A stretch of 38,591 nt of DNA from the IMG/VR virus record IMGVR_UViG_3300045115_000019, positions 1-38,591 of that record; one strand, given 5' to 3'. Of the stretch, positions 6,759 to 12,535 are shown one piece after another. This DNA is from a virus. The notes under the pieces were generated by a model that was given only the letters and a program-made list of their open reading frames with translations, was not told the DNA's origin and did no database searches. How positions within the stretch are numbered: the stretch's first letter is position 1; every line of letters starts with the position of its first letter. A program made the translations under genes and the position numbers.

Positions 6759-7884
6759 CTGTTTGTGATTTTTCCTTTAATGCACGCTCAATACTCTGAA
6801 CTGCGTCTTTCGGAAGCTTAGTGAATGTTAAGCTCTGATTCTCCGAATTATAACAGATATCAGCATCCCCTGTCGTACCCAGAAGTGCTTTCTCAAAATT
6901 AAAACTATAACCATCTCCCTTGTATTTAACATTTAAAAGTTGGTTAAGACCAGAGCGGCTCACATTAAACTCAACAGGAATACGAATTTCTTCACTATTC
7001 AAATAGGTAACCAGATCATTGGATAGTTTTTCGCGTGTTTGCTCGTCAAGGTAGGTCATGTGTTTGTAAGCCATTGCAGAAATGTCTGATAGCTTAGCTG
7101 GCTTTTTAGATTCGTACTGGTTATTAATGTAATTAATGACTTCATTTTTGAAGTCTCGGGCATGGCTTTTAATTTCAGTATGCTTTCCGAAAAATCTCAT
7201 AACCTCAGTTGGGAGGCTTTTTGTCGCATTGTTAGATGTAATGCCTTTGTCGCATCCTAGTGCGAGGATAAAATATCCAGAAGCCGTTTGCTGCGTAGTT
7301 GTACTTATGAAGCTTAAATAACTTAAATCTTGTTTATCAATCACTGACGAGTTTTGATATTTAAGGAATTTATCAAAGTTAATACGTGCTGCCTGATTAA
7401 TTTTTGTTAAGTCGAGTTGCTCAAGCAGTTCTGGTTCAAGTTTTGAACTTAATCGTATTCCTTCTTTTTGTTTGATCATTGTAACCAAAAAGAAATTAAT
7501 ATCATCTCGCACATAATCTGCGAAAACAATCACCCCTCCAGATGACCATAACTGCTTTTCGGCCTCATCAGCCAGTTTATTCATTATGCCTACACTAAGG
7601 TCGATAAAATCTTGGGAGGAGGGTTTGGCTAGGCAAGTATAGCTTTCAATAGCATCAGGTACAGGCCCGCGTTCTGTTAGCTCTTCTTTGAAAACCCCAT
7701 AGTATGCAGAATTTCCTTTTTTTCCATAGAGTTCATTGATTTCATTGATGAGTTTGAGGACTATTTCGTTAGATGAGTCAAGCGTAGTATCTCGAAACTT
7801 CATCCTTTTCCCTGGAATCATAGGCTTCTTAGCCTCTTTAAGGAGCTCATGAACAATAACATTATTTAAAGTGATGTCAGTCAC
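6739..7884 (-). CDS. NdpA/YejK-like nucleoid-associated protein (NA37 family), cargo
   Basis: A 381-residue protein resembling E. coli YejK, a DNA-binding nucleoid protein, over its whole length. Matches include the opening ITLNNVIVHELLKEA (YejK: IALHQLIKRD), a LYGKKGNSAYYGVF segment (YejK: SAKNKAYGLF), the GGVIVFADY strand, LEQLDLTKINQAARI, SFISTTTQQTASGYFILALG, a C-terminal FNFEKALLG (YejK: INFDAMLLG) and NQSLTFTKLP. I place the start at GTG 7884, with GAGGG eight bases before it and the right family N-terminus; the TTG at 7911 has no ribosome site. It is translationally coupled to the membrane protein gene. The sequence is AT-rich and transcribed against the phage operons. Family membership is fairly sure; function here is not known, and a phage-exclusion role is inferred from context only. 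Confidence 0.85.
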   Translation of the reverse strand: MTDITLNNVIVHELLKEAKKPMIPGKRMKFRDTTLDSSNEIVLKLINEINELYGKKGNSAYYGVFKEELTERGPVPDAIESYTCLAKPSSQDFIDLSVGIMNKLADEAEKQLWSSGGVIVFADYVRDDINFFLVTMIKQKEGIRLSSKLEPELLEQLDLTKINQAARINFDKFLKYQNSSVIDKQDLSYLSFISTTTQQTASGYFILALGCDKGITSNNATKSLPTEVMRFFGKHTEIKSHARDFKNEVINYINNQYESKKPAKLSDISAMAYKHMTYLDEQTREKLSNDLVTYLNSEEIRIPVEFNVSRSGLNQLLNVKYKGDGYSFNFEKALLGTTGDADICYNSENQSLTFTKLPKDAVQSIERALKEKSQTGDGDDK

Positions 7885-7911
7885 GTTATTAACCCTCAAA
7901 AAATAATTCAA

Positions 7912-8006
7912 TGTAGTTTACGAAAACGCTAACGCGTACGCAAAAACTATCATAACCTGATAAGAGTGATCACTTCGACACATAGCTTAACCATCCAGTG
8001 TCAGTC
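7912..8006 (-). promoter_or_regulatory. Probable promoter/operator region of the NdpA-membrane pair
   Basis: On the minus strand TTGCGT and TAAACT are separated by 17 bases just upstream of the NdpA-like gene, a moderate sigma70 match. The perfect 10-bp palindrome AGTGATCACT lies at 7965-7974, and a GCGTACGC inverted repeat overlaps the spacer at about 7932-7940. Both could be operator sites. A GCGTATGCA ... GTGATC arrangement recurs upstream of the neighbouring gene at about 8603-8623, which hints at shared control. Confidence 0.35.
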
Positions 8007-8558
8007 TCATTTTTTCTTCTCGGTAACAGTCCAGCAGCTGCTGATATTCCGCTCTAGGCAGAAATTTGCGATCTCGATTCCAAATGCTTTTTGCGTTTTT
8101 TCAAGGTTAGCCCCAGTAACATGACTGCTGTCACCGTTGTTTCGCCAATGGCTGAAGAAGATTTTATCTCCGTCATCGTTAAGATTTGCTTGAGTGTTTA
8201 GTGGCGTCTTCGGTTCTTTGGTCGTTGTTATTGTATGTGGAACTGCTTCTGCAAAGTGTCGAAAGAATTTTGCAGTACTGAAAGGATTTTTAGGGTCGTA
8301 CTCGATACCTAAAACACGACATAAGTCGTTATATGCCGATTTAGGCTGTAAGAAGGGGTCTATTGAATAGCCCGGTTTGACGTTTACCACGAAACAACAT
8401 TTTTCTCCTATAGCGCCGAAAAGTAGTTTGTATGGAGAGCCATCTGTGAAAAACAGCACATCGAAGGCTACCTGATTATATCGGTACTGAAACTGAGTCC
8501 GAGTAACACCATTTCGTCTCATATCCTTGTGTAGTTCTTTCAATCCTGAAAGTTGCAT
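8007..8558 (-). CDS. DUF6037-like cargo protein
   Basis: A 183-residue protein with a good ribosome site (GGGGAG six bases before ATG on the minus strand). The N-terminus SGLKELHKDMRRNGVTRTQF, followed by YRYNQVAFDVLFFTDGSPYKLLFG and a V-K-P-G-Y-S-I-D-P-F motif, is what I recall for DUF6037, proteins of unknown function carried by phages and other mobile elements. The C-terminal third is polar and contains no motif I know. It runs in the same direction as the NdpA/membrane pair with a 120-base gap before that start and an upstream region of its own, so it may be a separate unit. Base composition is AT-rich like its cargo neighbours. Confidence 0.7.
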   Translation of the reverse strand: MQLSGLKELHKDMRRNGVTRTQFQYRYNQVAFDVLFFTDGSPYKLLFGAIGEKCCFVVNVKPGYSIDPFLQPKSAYNDLCRVLGIEYDPKNPFSTAKFFRHFAEAVPHTITTTKEPKTPLNTQANLNDDGDKIFFSHWRNNGDSSHVTGANLEKTQKAFGIEIANFCLERNISSCWTVTEKKK

Positions 8559-8677
8559 AATTGCTCCCCATTTCTAATTCATTGTTTAATATGACTTATA
8601 TTGCGTATGCATTATGTGATCCGCATCATTTTCAATGAGTATATATTTGGAGAAAGGTCTGATTTTTACCATTGAGT

Positions 8678-8706
8678 TTGCGTGGCTAATTTGGCCTGTG
8701 TATCAT
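8678..8706 (+). promoter_or_regulatory. Sigma70-type promoter at start of tRNA/late region (candidate pR')
   Basis: TTGCGT (8678-8683), a 17-base spacer and TATCAT (8701-8706) predict a start at about 8713, two or three bases before tRNA-Ile. It lies downstream of Q, the expected place for the Q-dependent late promoter, although the cargo block now separates it from Q. A Q-binding site cannot be identified by eye. The upstream interval 8559-8677 is AT-rich and should also hold the leftward promoter of the DUF6037-like gene. Confidence 0.55.
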
Positions 8707-8715
8707 CTCGCTCCC

Positions 8716-8792
8716 GGCCCTTTAGCTCAGTTGGTTAGAGCGTGCGACTCATAATCGCCCGGTCACTGGTTCAAGTCCAGCAAGGGCCACCA
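8716..8792 (+). tRNA. tRNA-Ile2 (anticodon CAT, reads AUA after lysidine modification)
   Basis: Full cloverleaf of 77 bases: acceptor GGCCCTT/AAGGGCC, D stem GCTC/GAGC, anticodon loop CTCATAA with CAT at 8750-8752, T loop TTCAAGT, and an encoded CCA. The body is nearly that of E. coli ileX/ileY, so it is isoleucine 2 and not methionine. There are mismatches at the outer anticodon-stem pair (T8743-C8759) and in the T stem. A tRNA here, next to the late promoter, resembles the ileZ-argN-argO cluster of Stx phages. It should help translate AUA codons, which appear in the cargo genes. Confidence 0.92.
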
Positions 8793-8794
8793 AA

Positions 8795-8868
8795 CCGCCA
8801 CTAGCTCATCGGGAAGAGCGACAACCTTGGTGTTGTAGTACGGGGTTCGAGGCTCCGGTGGCGGACCA
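8795..8868 (+). tRNA. Second tRNA-like gene with atypical anticodon loop (possibly Pro-TGG)
   Basis: A 74-base cloverleaf starts two bases after the first tRNA: acceptor CCGCCAC/GTGGCGG, D stem GCTC/GAGC, T stem CGGGG/CTCCG with loop TTCGAGG, and encoded ACCA. The anticodon stem ACAAC/GTTGT leaves a loop of only six bases (CTTGGT) instead of seven, and the variable loop is four bases. If C-T precede the anticodon it is TGG (Pro); opening one pair could also expose GGT (Thr). It may be decayed or a non-standard tRNA. Confidence 0.65.
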
Positions 8869-8957
8869 GAGATTTACTTCATTAACGATTTAGTATTTTT
8901 AACGCCAACACTCTCACCGCTGCCAAATAATCAAATCCTCGCAAGGAGGAGACGGCA

Positions 8958-9149
8958 ATGAAAGAAGGTTTCTACTGGATACAGCACAACGGCACAGTCC
9001 AGGTAGCTTACTACACCGATGGTGTCACTGAGGATCTTGAAACGGGTCAGACAATAACTGGTGTCTGGCATCTGACACGAGGTGATGATATTTGCCACAA
9101 CGGTAAGGCTGAAGTGATTGAAGGCCCACCGTCTGTGCCATTGAAATGA
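8958..9149 (+). CDS. Small hypothetical phage protein after tRNAs
   Basis: A 63-residue protein with a very strong ribosome site (AAGGAGG about ten bases before ATG 8958). The sequence is beta-rich (GFYWIQHNGTVQVAYYTDG, then GVWHLTRGDDICHNGKAEVI), looking like a short two-repeat sheet, with no signal peptide or membrane segment. It is the first protein gene after the late promoter candidate and the tRNAs, and precedes the RNA elements of the lysis region. I know similar small genes of unknown function at this place in lambdoid phages but cannot name a family. Confidence 0.7.
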   Translation: MKEGFYWIQHNGTVQVAYYTDGVTEDLETGQTITGVWHLTRGDDICHNGKAEVIEGPPSVPLK

Positions 9150-9240
9150 ATATATTCATCTGATTACTTGGCAGATTCTTTGTACTGCACATATGCTATT
9201 TAAGCATCCTGCGGAATGGGTGTGTTCTGAAAGCATTTTG

Positions 9241-9352
9241 GTGGTGAATCCCCCTATGCGGAGGGGCGTTCCAGCAGTTACCTGAAAAGGAAACCTCTCA
9301 GACGCGGGAATGTTTGCTGGAGTAATTCTTACCGGGAGGCACCCGGCACCAC
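9241..9352 (+). ncRNA. Cloverleaf-like RNA element copy A (C4-antisense-like?)
   Basis: A closing helix GTGGTG (9241-9246)/CACCAC (9347-9352) encloses three hairpins: CCCCT/AGGGG (9251-9266), a long arm closed by CCAGCA (9271-9276)/TGCTGG (9315-9320), and CCGGG-AGGCA-CCCGG (9332-9346). Copies B and C keep the same layout with compensatory changes in the closing helix. A terminator follows at 9383. The C-rich first hairpin could act as an anti-Shine-Dalgarno. It reminds me of the phage C4 antisense RNA family, which I cannot confirm. Confidence 0.75.
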
Positions 9353-9382
9353 TCTCTCAGCTATTGCCAAATTAGCAACTAT

Positions 9383-9408
9383 GCCTGCTGTCCGAGCAGG
9401 CTTTTTTT
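9383..9408 (+). terminator. Intrinsic terminator after RNA element A
   Basis: GCCTGCT (9383-9389) pairs with AGCAGGC (9395-9401) around GTCCG, followed by seven T. It shares the CTGTCCGAGC...GGCTTTTTTT core with the terminator after element C, so element and terminator seem to travel together. Confidence 0.85.
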
Positions 9409-9462
9409 GTCGATACAGATAAACTATTGACCGCGTGAATATATCCTGAGTAAGTTATGCAT

Positions 9463-9569
9463 GTGGCGAATCCCATCTAAGCGGTGGGGCGTCTGGTTAA
9501 CTGCTATTTGCAGGTATGCGCGCGACTTTGATAACCAGAGATAAGTCACCGGGAGGCACCCGGCGCCAC
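9463..9569 (+). ncRNA. Cloverleaf-like RNA element copy B
   Basis: Same architecture as copy A: closing helix GTGGCG (9463-9468)/CGCCAC (9564-9569), a short first hairpin CCCA/TGGG, a second arm closed by CTGGTTA (9493-9499)/TAACCAG (9532-9538), and the invariant CCGGG-AGGCA-CCCGG hairpin (9549-9563). Relative to copy A the closing helix changes T to C on one side and A to G on the other, and the second arm is different sequence but still paired. This is covariation and supports a functional RNA fold. No terminator follows before the lipoprotein gene. Confidence 0.75.
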
Positions 9570-9606
9570 AAATTTTCAAACTTTCGTCCCATTGGAAGGG
9601 TATAGA

Positions 9607-9816
9607 GTGTTCAAGTTTAATTCATCCTTACTTGCGATTTTTCTGCTGTCAGGTTGTAGTTCTGATCTGGTTTTAAGCCCACCTAAACAACCTGATTACA
9701 AACCAATGCCTGACATCACCCAGTCTGTGACGCCGACGCAACAGCGTGCGATCATGGCTGGAGAGAGGCCTGATTGGTCAGAAAGAACACCAGTAAGCGC
9801 TGCGAAGCGATATTAA
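9607..9816 (+). CDS. Small phage lipoprotein in lysis region
   Basis: A 69-residue lipoprotein starting at GTG 9607 with GGAAGG at 9593-9598 as ribosome site; the longer frame from TTG 9592 would place that site inside the gene. Residues 1-16 form a signal peptide (FNSSLLAIFLLSG) with lipobox LSGC, so Cys17 would be lipidated after cleavage. The mature part is short, Pro-rich (PPKQPDYKPMPD) and ends with PERTP-like and AAKRY residues. It lies just upstream of the holins. It could be an o-spanin-like or envelope-modifying protein, but the Rz1 analogue is found later at 11606, so the role is open. Confidence 0.75.
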   Translation: MFKFNSSLLAIFLLSGCSSDLVLSPPKQPDYKPMPDITQSVTPTQQRAIMAGERPDWSERTPVSAAKRY

Positions 9817-9833
9817 TAAACGCTTATCTAATA

Positions 9834-9859
9834 AGGCTGCCATTGGGTGGCCTTTTTTT
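9834..9859 (+). terminator. Intrinsic terminator after lipoprotein gene
   Basis: AGGCTGCC pairs with GGTGGCCT (with G-T pairs) and is followed by seven T (9853-9859). In the lytic cycle Q-modified polymerase would read through it towards the holins. Confidence 0.75.
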
Positions 9860-9898
9860 ATTTCCCCTCAAATTTACTGAGAGGATTCAAAGCAATAT

Positions 9899-9907
9899 GA
9901 GGGGGGA
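9899..9907 (+). promoter_or_regulatory. Unusual G-rich ribosome binding site of the holin gene
   Basis: GAGGGGGGA lies four bases before the ATG at 9911. It is a long purine run rather than the usual AGGAG. Six bases (AGGGGG, 9900-9905) are complementary to the CCCCCT of RNA element A (9250-9255) and element C (12342-12347), suggesting possible control of holin translation. Confidence 0.5.
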
Positions 9908-9910
9908 CAG

Positions 9911-10297
9911 ATGTCCGATCCATTTTCCGGGACGGGGCTAGCCGGTTTAGCTTTGACTGGAGCCAGTGTCTACGGTCTATTGACCGGAACTGATTACGGT
10001 GTCGTTTTTGGTGCATTTGCTGGCGCCGTATTCTACATAGCGACAGCGGCTGACCTGAGTGTGTTACGTCGCCTGGCCTACTTCTTCGTGTCGTATATCG
10101 TCGGCATACTTTGTTCGGGGCTGTTGGGTTCAAAACTCACATCCTGGACGGGCTACACCGAGAAGCCTCTGGATGCTATCGGTGCCGTAATAGCTTCTGC
10201 GTTAGCCGTTCAAATCCTTACGTTCCTGAACAAGCAGGACATCAGCTCGCTGGTGGCGCTGATAACGCGCCGGGGAGGTTCAGGTGGTACTAAATGA
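9911..10297 (+). CDS. Holin-like membrane protein (Phage_holin_8 type)
   Basis: A 128-residue membrane protein with three or four hydrophobic segments: about 8-28 (GLAGLALTGASVYGLLTG), 29-48 (YGVVFGAFAGAVFYIATAA), 55-75 (LAYFFVSYIVGILCSGLLG) and 88-105 (AIGAVIASALAVQILTF), ending in a charged tail (RRGGSGGTK). This layout and its place directly before a second small membrane protein and a GH19 endolysin fit the putative holin family I know as Phage_holin_8. It would form lesions in the inner membrane that release the endolysin. Its 3' end overlaps the next gene by 14 bases, and its ribosome site is unusually G-rich. Confidence 0.85.
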   Translation: MSDPFSGTGLAGLALTGASVYGLLTGTDYGVVFGAFAGAVFYIATAADLSVLRRLAYFFVSYIVGILCSGLLGSKLTSWTGYTEKPLDAIGAVIASALAVQILTFLNKQDISSLVALITRRGGSGGTK

Positions 10298-10565
10298 CCC
10301 AACAGCAACTATCAACGCGCTGCTCTGCGCCGGAGTTGTAATTACTCTGATGTTTTACCGCCGTGGTGATTCGCGGCATCGGCCATGGATTTCGCGTTTA
10401 GCCTGGCTGATTACCGTCACTTACAGCGCTGTACCGCTGGCGTACCTGTGTGGGATTTACCCGCATTCATCATGGGCCACCATTGCGGCCAATATCATAT
10501 TCCTTTCAGTGCTGGTGGCCGTCAAAGGCAACGTTGCACGTCTGGTTGATCATCTGAGGCACTAA
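10284..10565 (+). CDS. Second holin-like small membrane protein (3-TM holin family)
   Basis: A 93-residue protein with three hydrophobic helices at about 8-24 (INALLCAGVVITLMFY), 38-57 (RLAWLITVTYSAVPLAYLCG) and 63-82 (WATIAANIIFLSVLVAV), separated by a basic loop (RRGDSRHRPW). This matches the putative three-helix phage holins (Phage_holin_3 group). It starts at GTG 10284 behind a GGGGAGG ribosome site inside the end of the first holin gene, and its stop overlaps the endolysin start (TAATG). Two adjacent holin-like genes are common in this phage group; one may be an antiholin or both may be needed for timing. Confidence 0.85.
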   Translation: MVLNDPTATINALLCAGVVITLMFYRRGDSRHRPWISRLAWLITVTYSAVPLAYLCGIYPHSSWATIAANIIFLSVLVAVKGNVARLVDHLRH

Positions 10566-11194
10566 TGGACAAAGCACAATTTCAGAAGGCGGCTGGTATA
10601 AGCGCCGGGTTAGCTGCGCGCTGGTACCCACATATCGACGCCGCCATGAAGGAATACGGCATCACCGCACCGCTTGATCAGGCGATGTTTATTGCCCAGA
10701 TGGGGCATGAAAGCACCAGATTTACCCGGCTGGTGGAAAACCTGAATTACGCGGCTGAAAACCTGGTGCCGACGTTCGGCAGCCACCGAATCACGCAACA
10801 GCAGGCTGCCGCACTTGGCAGAACAGCAACGCAACCGGCAAACCAGAAAGCGATCGCCAATCTGGTATATGGTGGAGAGTGGGGAAAAGAACACCTGGGC
10901 AATCAGGTTGCTGGTGATGGATGGAAATATCGCGGTCGAGGGCTGAAACAGGTTACCGGCCTGAGTAACTATCGCAGTTGTGGCCACGCGTTGAAACTGG
11001 ACCTTGTTGCCCACCCGGAGCTGCTTGAACAGGATGAATACGCCGCGCGCTCAGCCGCATGGTTCTATGCCTCCCGCGGTTGCCTGCTTCATTCCGACGA
11101 TGTTGAGCGCGTTACGCTACTAATCAATGGCGGCCGCAACGGGCTGGATAAACGCCGTGCGCTGTTTAACCTGGCGAAATCGGTACTCGTATGA
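10565..11194 (+). CDS. Endolysin, glycoside hydrolase family 19
   Basis: A 209-residue chitinase-class (GH19) muralytic enzyme that cuts the glycan strands of peptidoglycan once holins have permeabilised the inner membrane. Family motifs include MFIAQMGHESTRFTRLVENL, in which E49 of GHES is the expected acid catalyst, then LVYGGEWGKEHLGN, GWKYRGRGLKQVTGLSNY and the terminal VTLLINGGRNGLDKR. There is no signal peptide or anchor, so it depends on a holin. ATG 10565 overlaps the previous stop (TAATG). The gene ends in an ATGA overlap with a frameshifted small gene. Confidence 0.93.
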   Translation: MDKAQFQKAAGISAGLAARWYPHIDAAMKEYGITAPLDQAMFIAQMGHESTRFTRLVENLNYAAENLVPTFGSHRITQQQAAALGRTATQPANQKAIANLVYGGEWGKEHLGNQVAGDGWKYRGRGLKQVTGLSNYRSCGHALKLDLVAHPELLEQDEYAARSAAWFYASRGCLLHSDDVERVTLLINGGRNGLDKRRALFNLAKSVLV

Positions 11195-11416
11195 AGAAGT
11201 GGTTAAGTCTCCTGATTCCTCGTTGGAAAACTGACACTGTAGTTTTACAGGTCAGGGGGGGATGAGCTTCACATTCTCTGTAGCTACGAGGATATAGATC
11301 CCGGCGAAATGTTTGACGGCATGTGCGAGCTTAAGACCTTCACTTGGCTGAACTGGTCATTTCCGTTTGGGGAACCTATCAACGTTCGCTCGTTTGAGCC
11401 AAAGGTAGCAGCATGA
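11191..11416 (+). pseudogene. Frameshifted small gene between endolysin and spanin
   Basis: An ATG at 11191, overlapping the endolysin stop, opens a frame that reads MKKWLSLLIPRWKTDTVVLQ and then stops at 11263-11265, just after a run of seven G (11255-11261). With six G the frame would continue as VRGDELHILCSYEDIDPGEM and on to FEPKVAA with a stop at 11414-11416 in an ATGA overlap with the spanin gene. Gene-like overlap on both sides and sensible protein in both parts show that the intact gene is about 74 residues and that one base is extra. It may be a real mutation, a slippage-switch, or a sequence error. Its function is unknown. Confidence 0.8.
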
Positions 11417-11685
11417 GCATTCTGGAAATAATCATTGGCGTTATAGGCGCTATATGTGTTGCCGCAGCAGGAGGCTTTGGTCTGGGCCATATCCGCGGCA
11501 GCAGTAAAGCAGAGGCTAAAGCCGACAAGCAGCGCACCAAAGATAATGCAGCGGCAACGGTCGCAGCAGCCGAACGCCGGGTAGAAGCAACGAAAGAGGC
11601 CAGCAATGTACAGCAGACTGTTAACCATATGCTTGGCGACGATGTTGATCGCGAGCTGCGGGACAACTGGACCCGTAAAAGTTGA
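11413..11685 (+). CDS. Inner-membrane spanin (Rz-like)
   Basis: A 90-residue protein with an N-terminal membrane anchor (about 4-27, ILEIIIGVIGAICVAAAGGF) followed by a highly charged Ala/Lys/Glu helix (about 30-68) able to form a coiled coil in the periplasm, and a short C-terminal tail. This is the i-spanin design: it joins the outer-membrane lipoprotein encoded inside and beyond its 3' end to fuse the two membranes in the last lysis step. It is shorter than lambda Rz (153 residues). The start overlaps the preceding frameshifted gene as ATGA. No Rz sequence signature is seen, so the call rests on architecture and context. Confidence 0.8.
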   Translation: MSILEIIIGVIGAICVAAAGGFGLGHIRGSSKAEAKADKQRTKDNAAATVAAAERRVEATKEASNVQQTVNHMLGDDVDRELRDNWTRKS

Positions 11686-11821
11686 GGTAGTGGACACTGC
11701 TTGCGACTGGGTTAAACCCATCTACGGTACGGATCACGACTGGGATGTGCTGGACCGGCAGACCAAGAAAGACATCCTGGCGCATAACAAAGCATGGAAA
11801 GCAAATTGCGGGAAAAATTGA
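11606..11821 (+). CDS. Outer-membrane spanin lipoprotein (Rz1-like)
   Basis: A 71-residue lipoprotein that begins inside the i-spanin gene in another frame, the classical Rz/Rz1 arrangement. The signal peptide MYSRLLTICLATMLIASC ends in a lipobox (IASC, Cys18), followed by a short periplasmic part containing CDWVKPIYGTDHDWD and ending KANCGKN, with two Cys that may pair. It differs from lambda Rz1 in not being Pro-rich. It would sit in the outer membrane and contact the i-spanin through the periplasm. It extends 136 bases beyond the i-spanin stop. Confidence 0.85.
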   Translation: MYSRLLTICLATMLIASCGTTGPVKVEVVDTACDWVKPIYGTDHDWDVLDRQTKKDILAHNKAWKANCGKN

Positions 11822-12333
11822 GCCTCATACCTGAGGTTCGGACACAGTCTCTCCTCTGGACTTTAACCATAGCAAGTATTGAGGATTCCGTTATACGAAT
11901 GGACAATTCTTGGAGCGCATATGATTAGTTGGCAGGGAAAAGCTTGAATAAATCAGGGTGGCTCATCCTTGAGCACACGGGTAGTCCTGAACGACGACTT
12001 CACCTGACATAGCAAAGTCTACGTAAGAGTCTAGAAAACAATGAGTATTTATCAAGGCGGGAAAGGAAAAAAGTCCCTTCCGAAATGAAATCCTGCAATT
12101 CGGAAGGGAGACCAAAGTGGTCATCATTACAAGAGAATGTAAATGTAATCCATTTCTCAAAAGTAAAAAGGTGTATTAAATAAATAACTCAAAGGAGCGA
12201 AAACCTACTTTTTTCTAATGCCTGATGGGTGCACGGAATGAATGATTAGCGAAGAATTTTAATAATGCTCACAACTTTATTTTGTCTGTAAGCTACATTT
12301 TAATGGCACGAGTGATTCGATATCTCTGCCATA
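11822..12333. other. Non-coding interval after spanins with one strong hairpin
   Basis: No convincing gene is seen in this 0.5-kb stretch. The base composition becomes AT-rich from about 12030. An 11-bp perfect stem TCCCTTCCGAA (12074-12084)/TTCGGAAGGGA (12099-12109) with a 14-base loop lies at its centre, without a T run, so it is not a terminator. Tiny ATG frames (12042, 12085) lack ribosome sites. It may be a decayed gene or an untranslated leader for RNA element C. Confidence 0.5.
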
Positions 12334-12434
12334 CAGATGAATCCCCCTGAGCGGAGGGGCAACCAGTCACTGCTGGACGTAGTGTTGCGGGTTTGTGGAG
12401 TGATGCAAGTCCACCGGGAGGCACCCGGCATCTG
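12334..12434 (+). ncRNA. Cloverleaf-like RNA element copy C
   Basis: The third copy lies about 2.8 kb after copy B. Closing helix CAGATG (12334-12339)/CATCTG (12429-12434) differs from A and B at several positions but is perfectly paired. The first hairpin is CCCCT/AGGGG, nearly as in A; the second arm can pair TCACT (12367-12371) with AGTGA (12399-12403); the invariant CCGGG-AGGCA-CCCGG hairpin is at 12414-12428. A terminator sharing its loop sequence with that of element A follows at 12505. Confidence 0.75.
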
Positions 12435-12504
12435 AATGCTTGACTAAAGGAATAGGGTACATGTCGAAATGAGTGCGAAGTAATACCTACTTACTGCTAG
12501 ACCC

Positions 12505-12535
12505 AGCCAGTTCTGTCCGAGCTGGCTTTTTTTTG
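12505..12535 (+). terminator. Intrinsic terminator after RNA element C
   Basis: AGCCAGTTC pairs with GAGCTGGCT (one G-T pair) around TGTCC and is followed by eight T. It shares the TGTCCGAGC-x-GGCTTTTTTT core with the terminator at 9383. Confidence 0.85.

Noticed and set aside
5517-7911. Kiwa (KwaA/KwaB) defence system
   Set aside because: The logic is similar (membrane plus DNA-binding protein), but the DNA-binding partner reads as NA37/YejK and not DUF4868, and the membrane protein has a large soluble domain with three C-terminal helices, unlike the small four-helix KwaA.
8716-8792. Elongator or initiator tRNA-Met
   Set aside because: The CAT anticodon alone would allow this, but the body matches the ileX/ileY type (GGCCCTT acceptor, GCGACTCATAATCGC arm).
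12042-12183. Two tiny ATG frames (15 and 32 codons) around the 11-bp hairpin
   Set aside because: Neither has a ribosome site; the hairpin lies inside them and is better explained as RNA structure.
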